Assembly (NCBI GenBank): GCA_963691705.1
Contig: OY829539.1
Coordinates: 38,573,656-38,637,655, forward strand
DNA: 64,000 bases
Source: Viola odorata
Lineage: Eukaryota; Streptophyta; Magnoliopsida; Malpighiales; Violaceae
Direction: 5' to 3'
Part shown: one piece after another, positions 54,795 to 64,000 of the stretch
Layout of the letters: each line of letters starts with the position of its first letter
Numbering within the stretch: the stretch's first letter is position 1
Program-made: the position numbers and the translations under genes
Notes under the pieces: model-generated
The model's input: only the letters and a program-made list of their open reading frames with translations
Told to the model about the DNA's origin: nothing
The model's database searches: none

Positions 54795-57700
54795 AGGCTT
54801 ATGTACCGCAAATGCCGCAAAGACTTCTTCTGCAGGAAGACAGGCAGCTTGAGGCGTTAAGGAACCGTTGGGCCGGACGGAGGGAAGGAACAAACAGGAG
54901 TTTATCTCCCGTGTACAGTGAAAGATCTAGTAGCAGAAGAAATCGAAGTCGTTCTCCCAGGAGTCGCAGTCGGTCTCCCAGGCGACATCATATACCTGAA
55001 CTAAGGGAAGGAGGGCGACAAGGAGACATATCTCCCCCACGTCATGCGCGTGAGATTCTTGATGATACCTCAGGTCACCCTTTCAGTCGTCGTGTAAGAC
55101 GTCACAGGGTCAGCAGGCGAGTGAAGCTTCCCGCTGATACTTATGATGGTACTAAAGATCCTATTTCGCACATCAACAAAGTGAAGGATTTCGTCCAGTT
55201 TCAAACTCACAGTGATGCGGCTTTATGTCAGATATTTGTTATGACCTTATCGGGAGTTGCTCGTCTTTGGTTTGAAGGTCTTCCTGGCGGATCCATTAGT
55301 AATTTCACACAGCTGGAATCCAAATTTCGGAGCAGATTTAGTACAGCAATTCCAATTCGGAAATCTGCCGCAGCGTTATTTGACATACAGCGGAAGCCCC
55401 AAGAGACATTGAAAGAATTTCTTAGCCGATTCGATCTGGAAATGTCATTAACGCCGGGCGTTACCGTTGATTTCGCCATAGAAGCTCTGAAAAGAAACTG
55501 CCATTATGGAAAACTGAAAGATGCATTGATGGTGGATCCTCCAATATCCTTGGACGCACTAAGACTTAAAGCCCATAATTATGCGAAAATGGAAGAAGAA
55601 GAAAATAGAAATAGAACATTTGATATGCCGCCTGGGGCACCTCGCATCCCTGCCGCTCCCGCAAATCCTCTGGTTGACGATCATTACACTGATGATTACG
55701 CTCGACGGAAAGATTACATCCCAAAGACCTACGATAAGCAAAAAGGAAATTCCTCGAAAGGAAGACAAGGTAGTTCCCCTCGTCAGCGTCAAGGGAACGC
55801 TAATAAAAATCGAGCGTATGATCCGGATTTTCCCTCCTTGAATGTACCAAGAGCGGAGATATTGGCAATAGCGGAACAGCGAGATCTTCCTATCCGTTAT
55901 CCGGCGCCCATGAAACCTGGAGTGCTTTTAGGCAGGAGAGAAAACGCTTACTATAAATTCCACAAAGCCAGAGGACATTCCACAGAGGCTTGCAGAGAAT
56001 TAAGGTGGGCGATAGAACGCTTGGTGGAGGAAGGATATCTGGGAGAATTTGCGACTCAAGTAAGGGAAGATGCCCGAAACAATCCGATAAGAAGAGCGAT
56101 AGACGAGCGACCAAGGCCCCCTCCAGCCCCACAGCCGGATAACGCTCCCAAAGGAAAGGGTGTGGAAACCTTCGCGATAGATGGCGACGACATCCCCATA
56201 ATCAATATCATAGCAGGAGGGATCCCCTACACAGATGAATTAGAACAGTCGATGGTGGCGAAAGGCGAAAAGCGTACGCGAGACGGCATGACAAAGAAAG
56301 GTGGAGCAATAGACATACTTGATCGCATGATCTTATCCTTTTCAGAAGAGGATGAGAAAGGCGTTATCTATCCCCATAATGACGCCTTGGTAGTCACACC
56401 TGTCATCGCCAGTCATGGTATAAGAAGGACTCTTGTGGACAACGGGAGTGCCGTGAACCTTTTTTCACTGGAAGCTTACAATCTCATGAAACGCCCCCAC
56501 GACGAGTTAACGCCTAGTAAGAGACCCATAGTCGGAGTGGATGGGACCCCTATCCCTGTTACGGGAGTAATCACCCTACCCGTATACTTCCGAGAAGACA
56601 CTTACAAACGGTCAGAGAATTTGTTGTTCCTTGTTGTGGATCTGAATCTGCCCTATAACGTCATACTCGGACGGCCTTTCCTCAATCGCTTTGGAGCGGC
56701 GATATCACAAAAACATCTAAAGATGAAATACCCCTCCTGCGACGGGGTGGTATCGATAAAAGGTGATCAGAAACTGGCGGCAGAATGCTATTCGCTCATG
56801 ACTCGGACGAGCTGCGATAGATACGTGTGTATAGCGGCAGACCCCTACGAACAGGGTGATGAAAAATGCGCTCAACCCCTTGACAAGATGGTGCCCGTAT
56901 CAGTGATAGGCAAAGAGGGAGCCAGTTTCCTGGTCAGCGATAAGCTCAGCCCAGCGGAAAATCTTCAACTGGCACGGCTGCTGAACAAATGCCAAGGAAA
57001 TTTCGCATGGGAACCCGCCGATATGCCAGGTATATCCCGAGAAATAGCCGAGCACAGGCTTAACGCTGACCCCAACGCCAAGTCAGTTCAGCAAAAACGA
57101 CGGGTATTCTCCACCGAAAAAGCGTCGGCCGTGGAAAAGGAGGTTGTGAAGCTCCTTGACGCGGGTTTCATTCGCGAAGTACAATATCCCACTTGGTTAG
57201 CCAACCCGGTTCTTGTTCCTAAACCCAATGGAGACTGGCGTATGTGCATTGACTTCACTGATTTGAACGATGCTTGCCCTAAGGATTGCTACCCGCTTCC
57301 TCGCATAGATCAGTTGGTTGATCAAACTGCTGGGTACGCATATCTAAGCTCGTTGGACGCCAATTCCGGATATCATCAAATCCCTATGGCCCTAGAGGAT
57401 GAGGAGAAGACCGCCTTCCTTACTCCTAAAGCCACGTATTGTTACACAGCGATGCCATTTGGACTAAAGAACGCGGGGGCCACGTTTCAGCGAATGGCAA
57501 ATAAGATTTTTGAGGAACAGATAGGGAGAAATGTGGAAGCATATGTTGACGACATACTGGTAAAGAGTGCGAATTTTCATGATCACCTGCAGGATCTAAA
57601 GGAAGTTTTTGATGTGATGACAAGGTATCGCATGAAGCTAAACCCCCGGAAGTGCATGTTTGCATTCCAGACGGGTAAGTTCTTGGGCTACGTAGTTAGC

Positions 57701-59065
57701 CAGAAAGGTATCCAGCCTAATCCATCCAAGGTTAAAGCTATACATGATATGATATCGCCAAGAACCGTTAAAGAAGTGCAAAGGCTAACAGGGCGCGTTA
57801 TCGCTCTGGGACGATTCGTCTCCAAGCAAGGAGAAAAGTGTCTCCCCTTTTTCAAAGTCATACGACGGAAAGCCACGTTCGGGTGGACCCCAGAATGTGA
57901 GCAAGCATTTGTGGACTTAAAGGACTATTTTTCATCTGATTTGTTATTGACAAGGCCCGAGTCCGGCGATACTCTATACTTGTACTTGGGCGCGGCGGAC
58001 GAAGTGGTCAGCGCCGTCCTTGTTCGTGACGATAACCGCACTCATCGCCCAGTTTACTTCGTGAGTCATGTCTTAAAGGACGCGGAACGGCGATATGCTC
58101 GTATTGAGAAAATAGCGTTCGCCCTTATACAAGCCGCCCGCAAGATGGACCGATACTTCCAGTCTTATCCTATCGTTGTACTTACAGACCAACCCTTGAA
58201 GAGGATATTTCGAAAGCCTGAATCTTTAGGAAGAATGCTGATCTGGGCCCTAGAACTCGAACAATATGGTTTGAGATACCAGTCACGGCCATCCGTAAAG
58301 GCTCAGGTCCTTGCTGATTTTATAGCGGAGTGTACTTTCACAGAGGACCCTTTGAGTGGTGTACCGGAAGCGGAATGGAACGATATGGATCTCCCGTTCC
58401 CAGAAACTTATACAGATCTTTGGATCGTTCATGTGGACGGAGCCAAAAACCAAGAACTGGCGGGGGTTGGAGTCTTCATAAACGGGCCGCACGATATGCA
58501 TATACGGTATGCTATTCGAATCTTGCATCCTTTGTCCAATAACGCAGCCGAATATGAGGCGTTGCTAGCTGGACTCAGAATAGGAAGAGAGTTTTCTTCT
58601 AAGGGAAGGCGCGATACCGGCCAAACAGGAGATCTGCGTCTAAAAATTTGTGGAGACTCCAAACTGATAATTGACCAGGTCTCAGGACACTCTCAGGCTC
58701 GAGAACCTATTATGGTGCAATACCTCTCTAAGGTAACGCGAGAACTAGTGGAAATAAAGAAAGAGGGCATGCAAGTCAGCTTCGAGCACGTCCCCCGAGA
58801 GGAAAATGCTGAAGCCGATTACCTTGCCAAGCTGGCTGCGAATCCTGAAGCATCTATACCTAAAGATGTGTATTATCGTGAGCTAGCGGTGCCGTCCTTC
58901 ATGGAGGAACAAGCCTCTTTGTGTGTGAATGAGCTCGAGAATGATTGGCGGATTCCGGTAATAAAATACCTGATGCACGAAGAGCTGCCCGACGATAACG
59001 CTGAAAAAATGAAAGTGCTAAGACAGGCTGCTCGTTGCACATACTATAACGGGGATCTAATTTGA
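54734..59065 (+). CDS. Tat B gag-pol: gag core, protease, RT, two RNase H
   Basis: 1443 codons, open. The ORF start is nominal: the frame really continues from the gag start at 54312 across a frameshift. Residues about 55-90 are Arg/Ser-rich; the gag core is at 130-300 (YDGTKDPISHINKVKDFVQF). The zinc knuckle near 405 reads YYKFHKARGHSTEAC, with Tyr in place of the first Cys seen in Tat A. Protease VDNGSAVNLFS (Asp 569). Reverse transcriptase is at about 830-1000 with active site YVDD (937-940), followed by RNase H (1075-1200). A second, archaeal-type RNase H (1230-1400) keeps HVDGA (Asp 1235), NAAEYEALLAGL, CGDSKLIID and EADYLAK. This pair is the hallmark of the Tat lineage. It ends in a TGA at 59063-59065, where Tat A has Arg. 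Confidence 0.92.
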   Translation: MPLSAGNPSVGRVQLTQGGVEAYVPQMPQRLLLQEDRQLEALRNRWAGRREGTNRSLSPVYSERSSSRRNRSRSPRSRSRSPRRHHIPELREGGRQGDISPPRHAREILDDTSGHPFSRRVRRHRVSRRVKLPADTYDGTKDPISHINKVKDFVQFQTHSDAALCQIFVMTLSGVARLWFEGLPGGSISNFTQLESKFRSRFSTAIPIRKSAAALFDIQRKPQETLKEFLSRFDLEMSLTPGVTVDFAIEALKRNCHYGKLKDALMVDPPISLDALRLKAHNYAKMEEEENRNRTFDMPPGAPRIPAAPANPLVDDHYTDDYARRKDYIPKTYDKQKGNSSKGRQGSSPRQRQGNANKNRAYDPDFPSLNVPRAEILAIAEQRDLPIRYPAPMKPGVLLGRRENAYYKFHKARGHSTEACRELRWAIERLVEEGYLGEFATQVREDARNNPIRRAIDERPRPPPAPQPDNAPKGKGVETFAIDGDDIPIINIIAGGIPYTDELEQSMVAKGEKRTRDGMTKKGGAIDILDRMILSFSEEDEKGVIYPHNDALVVTPVIASHGIRRTLVDNGSAVNLFSLEAYNLMKRPHDELTPSKRPIVGVDGTPIPVTGVITLPVYFREDTYKRSENLLFLVVDLNLPYNVILGRPFLNRFGAAISQKHLKMKYPSCDGVVSIKGDQKLAAECYSLMTRTSCDRYVCIAADPYEQGDEKCAQPLDKMVPVSVIGKEGASFLVSDKLSPAENLQLARLLNKCQGNFAWEPADMPGISREIAEHRLNADPNAKSVQQKRRVFSTEKASAVEKEVVKLLDAGFIREVQYPTWLANPVLVPKPNGDWRMCIDFTDLNDACPKDCYPLPRIDQLVDQTAGYAYLSSLDANSGYHQIPMALEDEEKTAFLTPKATYCYTAMPFGLKNAGATFQRMANKIFEEQIGRNVEAYVDDILVKSANFHDHLQDLKEVFDVMTRYRMKLNPRKCMFAFQTGKFLGYVVSQKGIQPNPSKVKAIHDMISPRTVKEVQRLTGRVIALGRFVSKQGEKCLPFFKVIRRKATFGWTPECEQAFVDLKDYFSSDLLLTRPESGDTLYLYLGAADEVVSAVLVRDDNRTHRPVYFVSHVLKDAERRYARIEKIAFALIQAARKMDRYFQSYPIVVLTDQPLKRIFRKPESLGRMLIWALELEQYGLRYQSRPSVKAQVLADFIAECTFTEDPLSGVPEAEWNDMDLPFPETYTDLWIVHVDGAKNQELAGVGVFINGPHDMHIRYAIRILHPLSNNAAEYEALLAGLRIGREFSSKGRRDTGQTGDLRLKICGDSKLIIDQVSGHSQAREPIMVQYLSKVTRELVEIKKEGMQVSFEHVPREENAEADYLAKLAANPEASIPKDVYYRELAVPSFMEEQASLCVNELENDWRIPVIKYLMHEELPDDNAEKMKVLRQAARCTYYNGDLI

Positions 59066-60181
59066 AGATGTTTTTCTCACCCCGGCGCCAAATGTATAAC
59101 CGAACAAGAGGGCCTTCACACCTTACGCGAAATCCACGAAGGGATATGCGGAATGCACGCGTCAGGCGGCACCTTGGCGGCACAAGTTTTCAGATCAGGA
59201 TTCTACTGGCCCACTATACGAAGGGATTGCCACGAGTATGTACAAGCTTGCCCCAAATGTCAGGAATTCGCTAAAATTCCTCGACGTCCAGCTACGGAAA
59301 TATCGGAAATCATCGCCCCTTGCCCTTTTGCCAAATGGGGGATTGACATCCTGGGTCCATTTCCAAAGGCGAGGTCCCAACTGAAATTTGTTATAGTGGC
59401 TGTGGACTATTTTACGAAGTGGGCGGAAGCTGAAGCGGTTGCCACAATCACGGCGGAAAAAACATGGCATTTTTTCAAACATCAAGTTATCATGAGATTC
59501 GGGGTGCCTCGTATCCTTGTCAGCGATAACGGGACCCAGTTCACCAACCAATTCTTCAAAGACCAATGCTCAGAATTCGGGATTGAGCAGAGATTCTCTT
59601 CCGTGGCTCACCCACAAACCAACGGACAAGCAGAGGTAACTAATAGGAGCATCCTCAGCGGTATTAAGAAAAACCTAGAGGGGTCTAAGAAGAAGTGGGC
59701 TGATGAATTGCCATACGTGATGTGGGCATACCGCGTGACCGTAAAAGTCAGCACTGGAGAAACACCTTTTGCGTTGGCTTTCGGAACTGAAGCCGTTACG
59801 CCAGTGGAAATTGGGGCCATGAGCCTGCGGGTGGCTCACTTTCGTGAGGAACGGAACGAGGAACGGTTACGTGCTAATCTGGACGCGTTACCAGAGGTTC
59901 GAGAAGAAGTCCTACTGAAAATGCAACACTACAAAAGAAAAATGGCCCGTTATCATAATAGGCAGGTCAAAGAGCGATTGTTGAAAAATGGTGACCTTGT
60001 GCTCCGAGACAGGCGAGCAACCGGACAACGTATGGGAAAGCTTAGTCCTAACTGGGAAGGACCGTATCGCGTAACCCATGTTGTCGGAAGAGGGGCCTAT
60101 CGCCTGGAGACACTTGACGGTACGCCTTTATCCAACTCCTGGAATATCGCTCTTTTGAAGTTATATTATCCTAGAGTTTAA
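59066..60181 (+). CDS. Tat B integrase (same frame, after an in-frame TGA)
   Basis: The frame continues without shift from 59065; the first ATG in it is at 59153. Zinc finger HEGICGMH..CPKCQ (from about 59130), core [44 protein letters not shown] with D, D and E intact (Tat A has Lys for the last). C-end NWEGPYRVTHVVGRGAYRLE. It inserts the element's DNA in the host genome. As it would not have its own promoter, it depends on readthrough of the TGA, or it is silent. The stop fits a single CGA-to-TGA change. Confidence 0.9.
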   Translation, partial: RCFSHPGAKCITEQEGLHTLREIHEGICGMHASGGTLAAQVFRSGFYWPTIRRDCHEYVQACPKCQEFAKIPRRPATEISEIIAPCPFAKWGIDILGPFPKARSQLKFVIVAVDYFTKWAEAEAVATITAEKTWHFFKHQVIMRFGVPRILVSDNGTQFTNQFFKDQCSEFGIEQRFSSVAHPQTNGQAEVTNRSILSGIKKNLEGSKKKWADELPYVMWAYRVTVKVSTGETPFALAFGTEAVTPVEIGAMSLRVAHFREERNEERLRANLDALPEVREEVLLKMQHYKRKMARYHNRQVKERLLKNGDLVLRDRRATGQRMGKLSPNWEGPYRVTHVVGRGAYRLETLDGTPLSNSWNIALLKLYYPRV

Positions 60182-61283
60182 TTTTATCTGCACTATTTGG
60201 ATTATAACGACCCTAACCGTGGCTAACGCTCAATAGGAGAGTTTTCGTGGGTTTGTGGTTGCTTTTGTGCAGATAAAAAGGGGGGTACCCTGGGAGTGAA
60301 AAGTCCTATCCTTGTGATGGTCGGTCTTGATCAGATGGCCCACTAAGTGAGGGCACGACCCCAGTGTATCCTTGATTAGCGTCGGATTGAAAGATCCTTG
60401 ACGCCCCCGGGGGTGAAAAGTCCTATCCTTGTGATGACCGATCTTGATCAGATGGCTCACTAAGTGAGGGCACTGCCCGGTATCTTTGGGAGTGAAAAGT
60501 TCTTTAATGATAACCGATCTCGTGGAGACGGTACATCAAGACAAGACACACCCCAAAGAGTTAGAAACTCTGTTTAGAAACAAGAATCCTATCTTAACGG
60601 TCGGGCTGGTGCAGCTAAACCATTAAGTAAGGACACGGTTCTAAACGAGAGGACAACGCCTATAAAAGTGAAAATTCCCTAGCCTTGTGATAGCCGTCCC
60701 GATCCGACAGCTCACGAGATGAGGCACTTAGAAAGGCCGATTGAGAGATAAGGGAAACGTGAAGGATCGCATAATTCTAGCTGGTAACCGGATAAGTAAC
60801 CCTTGGCGAAAGGTAGGGTTGAGGGAAAACGCGATTCGAAACGGGTTCCGTGATAAAACCTAATGATAGCAGCGAACGGGCTCCTACGGGTAATCACTAT
60901 CTCTCAAATCTCATTTTGTTACTGATAATCTACAATTAGAGATGTGCAGAATGTTTCTGAGCAGCGGAAGGAGAGGTGGTCATTATACCGATAGGCTAAT
61001 CGAAAGGCCAACCCGACATAGATCCTGGTCTTCTTGGTATAAATACCAAGGATCTGCTCAAGAAAGTAAACGCACCGTGCGGATAAGGCCACCTCAGTGA
61101 CGAGAGAAGTCTCGCGATGAGAAAAATAAAAGAGAAATATCGATAAAGGGATTGTCTAGAAATATTAAAGGCATCTCAAGGATTTACAAAGATTCACTGT
61201 TCAAAATATTGATGCTGCAAAGACAAAAGACAAAGCCAAGCGATATGTGATTGCTGGAGGGAACGGCAAAATATCGCGGCAAA
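60182..61283 (+). repeat. Tat B 3' region with degenerate tandem repeats
   Basis: Between the integrase stop and the antisense gene stop. GTGAAAAGTCCTATCCTTGTGATG.. with GATCAGATGG.(C)CACTAAGTGAGGGCA occurs at about 60297-60350 and 60413-60470, with weaker copies near 60485 and 60667. On the other strand the core CACAAGGATAGGA equals that of the Tat A array (19141-20400). The rest to 61283 has no gene and would hold polyadenylation signals for both converging transcripts. Confidence 0.75.
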
Positions 61284-63611
61284 TCAGCTCTCGGGGACTT
61301 GTCGTTTCCAACCCGCTGCCTTGGCTTGGCGATAGCCTGCCTCGTTAATATGGGCAGAACTCCGTAGAAAGGTTTTCGCGACATCTTCGCCCTTGTACGC
61401 ATCCACCCCGTGAATTTCTTCGAAGCACTTAACCAGAACACGGGCGGTCTCTTCAGCATGCCACCAGCCCATATCGGCTGACTCTTCCGCCAAAGCTGCC
61501 TTTTCCTTTTCTAAAAAGGACTTCTCATTCTCCAAAGCAGTCACTTTGGCTTGTTCCTCTAACAAAGCTGTTTCCAGGGCGGAGTGCTGTTTCTGTAAAT
61601 CGTGGTGAGCTAGCAGTATCTTGGAGCGATCTTCCAACACCTTTTTCTTTTCCTCTTGCTCCTTGGACAGCTCCGCCGAAACAGAGCGAAGGGAAACAGC
61701 CCGATGCTTCATATCCTCCGCCCAATAGTGAAATTTCATCATATTGGAGAAAAGGCCAGCACGGACGGAGTTCACTTGGTCATCTTCCGCCTGGGAAAGG
61801 AAAGCTTCCCGTTCTGCAGATGAGGCCAGAATTTGAGAAGCCAGCAGAGCAGAAACCTCATCTGAACCATCGCCCCCGATGGCTGCCAAACCACGGGTAC
61901 GGAAGTCGAACAACTCAACCTGATGGGTCACTTCGCCGAGCCCGTTTAATGGACAAAGATCCGCCGCAAAATTGAAAGAGGTTCCGGCTTCATTATAGCG
62001 TTGCCGCCAAGGAACGCTAGAGGGAACGAAAGCCAGAGGACCAGGGGTGCGAACCTGTGAAGAAGAACTGCCCGGGGGCAGGAAGGCACCATGAGGCTGA
62101 TAGCCCGAAAGGTCGTGAAAGACGTCTTGATAAGAAGAGGAAAAATGATGCACAGGCCCGCCAAAGGAACTGGGCGAAGCACCAAAGGGGTCCGCACCGC
62201 CTAAGTTCCCCAAATCTTCCACGGAATGTCTACCTGGAGGAACCACTGCGGAATCAGGAACGTTAACGGAACCACCTTCCCCCGCGATGTTAGAGGAGGG
62301 TATGTTCTCATCCTCGCCTTCTATCTGGGCCCTCTTCGCAGAACCCCTCAGCACATAAGTGAGATTCATATCGCCTGAAGGAGCGGACGCAGTAACTATA
62401 ACGGCCTCCTGCAAGGAGTACAAATTGAGAAAAGAAAAATAGATCAAATGACGACAGATATTGAGAAAGAAAAAACACGCTTACGGTAGCGGTGTTGAGA
62501 GAAGACAGTGCTTCAGAAGAACCCGCAGCGTCGGGAGAAGGAGTAAGAGTGGCGATACTCCGTGTTCTTTTCTTCTTTTTTCCTCTGGCAATGGCCCTAG
62601 GAGCCTGAGAAGACGAGGGAGCAGCAATGGTCACGATAGGAACACCTTCAGGGATGTCAGTATTCCCTTCGCCAACTGAGGAAGAGGATACTTGAGCGAG
62701 ATTCGCGGAAGTAGCCGGAAGCTCAGAAGGATTATCAGTGGCCTCTGAATCGAGCTTTTCCTTTTCCTCTCTATTACGAGCTCTCCTTAAGCGTCTTCTT
62801 ACGCTTTCGGGTTTATAGTCAGGATCCGTCGCTGCGAAATCACAAAATAATGTCAGCGTTAGTATCAGCGATGAAAGGGAAAGGTAGCGCGATACTCACG
62901 TCTAACGTACTCCTGAATGGCCATTCTGCAGGCCGTGAGTCGAATATGAACGCTGATCTCCAGTTGGAGTAAGGTGTTTAACCATCCTTGTTCACGAGCG
63001 GGAAGTGTCCCTGGTCGACTCCAAACGCCATCTTGGACGTCCTGGTTGAACCCAGAACGCCACTCGGGACCAGGAGCGTCAGGGAAATTTATCAGAAAGA
63101 ACTCCTTTTTCCAAGCCTCAACAGAAGACTCAATATGGAGCAACTTCCAAGTAAAAGACTTGAGAGAATCATCGTCAAAGCGAGGCGATATGGTTATCAC
63201 ACCCCGGCACTTCATCAATTTAAAAAGGGATCTAAGCAACAAAAGAGAAGGGGAAGTGATCCCCTTATATCTACAGAGTTCCAAGAAAGCATAAACACAG
63301 CAATATGCATTTGGGGCTAACTGGGCAGGATTGAAATTGCCAGCAATAAGCAAACCCTTGACGAAAGAATCGATAGGGAACTGGAAACCGTAGCGAAACA
63401 TCTGGGCATATAACACCCTTTGATTGCCGGTCAGAACGTTGTTTAAACGAACCGACCCAGGGGCAACAACAGCTTGGTAACCGTCAGGAATAACGGCGCC
63501 ATGAGTAGCCAAATGCTCCCGGAGAATGGCCTCCGTGGTAATAACACTGACCGTGGTATCCATTTTCTTCTCATCGATGGATTTCGACTCAGAACGGCGA
63601 GTCTTTGCCAT
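61284..63611 (-). CDS. Tat B antisense gene, three exons, 727 codons, intact
   Basis: Minus strand: exons 63611-62900, 62831-62485 and 62408-61284, which join in frame (phases 1, 0) without a stop. Exon 1 (MAKTRRSESKSID) carries a segment like the gypsy-type Transposase_28 family: QFPIDSFVKGLLIAGNFNPA, LAPNAYCCVYAFLELCR, GVITISPRFDDDSLKSF. Exon 2 is basic and Ser-rich with GKKKKRTR, a possible nuclear signal. Exon 3 has a Gly/Ser/Pro-rich part, a DEVSALLASQILASSAERE segment and a long coiled coil (about residues 580-655), then a conserved ARVLVKCFEEIHG end. The same gene with matching introns is in Tat A. It is convergent with gag-pol, and likely has its own promoter at 63612-64000. Function unknown; a nuclear or self-associating protein is only inference. 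Confidence 0.8.
62409..62484 (-). other. Intron 2 of Tat B antisense gene
   Basis: 76 bp, GTAAGC...TTGCAG on minus, T-rich, phase 0, at the position of the Tat A intron 2. Confidence 0.7.
62832..62899 (-). other. Intron 1 of Tat B antisense gene
   Basis: 68 bp, GTGAGT...TTCGCAG on minus, with TACTAAC (62858-62864 as GTTAGTA on plus), phase 1. Same length, phase and branch word as 17083-17150. Without splicing the frame stops at 62865. Confidence 0.8.
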
Positions 63612-64000
63612 GACAGGACTAAGGAAATAGAAACGAAGAAGACGAGGGAAAGGAAGGGAAGTACCTTTGGAAGGAAAGAACTTCGAAAGCCTTGAATGGA
63701 GGTGAGAAGGACAAGACGGCTGAGAGATAATATGAAAAAGTGGAGTGAAAAAGAAAAGGGAAGAAATAAAGAGGGTTTATAACCCTAGTAATTAAAAGGA
63801 AACGACGGATGCTGCAGTCGTTGTGTCGAAGCGGCATGAGGGATAAGACTCAAGCAATGAGTACGACTCTAGAAGAAGCGCAGCAAACGCTTTGATCTGG
63901 TTAAAATTTCTAAACACGCTAAGGTGAAGCGGCAGAAGAAACGAACACGTGTGTCGGCACCATCATGATTTTTCCCGCGCATCGACGGAAGGGTCGCGAG
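63612..64000 (-). promoter_or_regulatory. Upstream region of the Tat B antisense gene
   Basis: On minus: ACACGTGT, a GCGTTTGCTGCGCTTCTTCTAGAG segment matching the Tat A upstream region, a TATA-like TTATAAAC (63776-63783 on plus as GTTTATAA), and a CT-rich leader to the ATG at 63611. The element's 3' LTR is not reached within the window. Confidence 0.5.

Larger units (their letters stand above)
53690..64000 (+). mobile_element. Tat copy B (Ty3/gypsy, Tat lineage), right end outside window
   Basis: LTR, primer site, gag-pol with two RNase H domains, integrase, tandem repeats, and a spliced antisense gene. The 3' LTR lies beyond 64000. It is inserted into the Ogre-type gag relic. Catalytic motifs are kept throughout, and only two breaks are seen in gag-pol, so it is the youngest-looking Tat copy here. 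Confidence 0.9.

Noticed and set aside
1..64000. Host protein gene, tRNA or rRNA gene
   Set aside because: None recognised; all convincing coding blocks are retrotransposon genes, and the tRNA-like words are primer sites next to LTRs.

Overview
The window is transposable-element sequence from a plant nuclear genome, most likely a flowering plant and probably a eudicot. I see no host gene, tRNA, rRNA or prokaryotic feature. The proteins I recognise belong to plant Ty3/gypsy LTR retrotransposons: several Athila-type copies, three Tat-type copies (recognised by a second, archaeal-type RNase H and an extra gene on the opposite strand), an Ogre-type relic, and Del/Tekay-like chromovirus pieces. 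The species cannot be told from this sequence.

Layout. (1) 1-2955: 3' untranslated region and LTR of Athila copy D (+). (2) 2956-3319: reversed chromovirus leader fragment. (3) 3320-6640: LTR, primer site and decayed gag of Athila copy E (+). (4) 6641-14517: decayed, 5'-truncated Athila copy C (-) with pol, ORF3 and a stub of its 3' LTR. (5) 14518-15676: relic of a Tat antisense gene. (6) About 15.7-40.3 kb: Tat copy A (-), whose antisense gene lies on + at 16359-18620. It is split inside its second RNase H by a complete Athila copy A (22082-35323, +) with GGCTT target duplications. (7) 40298-40822: Athila LTR fragment (-) into which Tat A inserted. (8) 40823-47600: chromovirus-like LTR, leader and gag pieces in both orientations. 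(9) 47601-50660: 3' end of Athila copy F (+) with a tandem duplication. (10) 50661-53689: Ogre-like pieces. (11) 53690-64000: Tat copy B (+), running off the right edge.

Tat B is the best-preserved and most interesting element. Its gag-pol is nearly open, with one frameshift and one in-frame stop. Between the integrase and the missing 3' LTR, on the opposite strand, lies a three-exon gene whose exons join in frame into 727 codons without a stop. Tat A carries the same gene with the same intron positions and phases, a 68-bp first intron in both, and the same TACTAAC branch-site word. Tandem repeats sharing one core word lie between the converging sense and antisense genes in both copies. Extra antisense ORFs are known in Tat-lineage elements; the conserved intron architecture, the shared repeat core and a covarying hairpin before Athila 3' LTRs are the points most worth checking.
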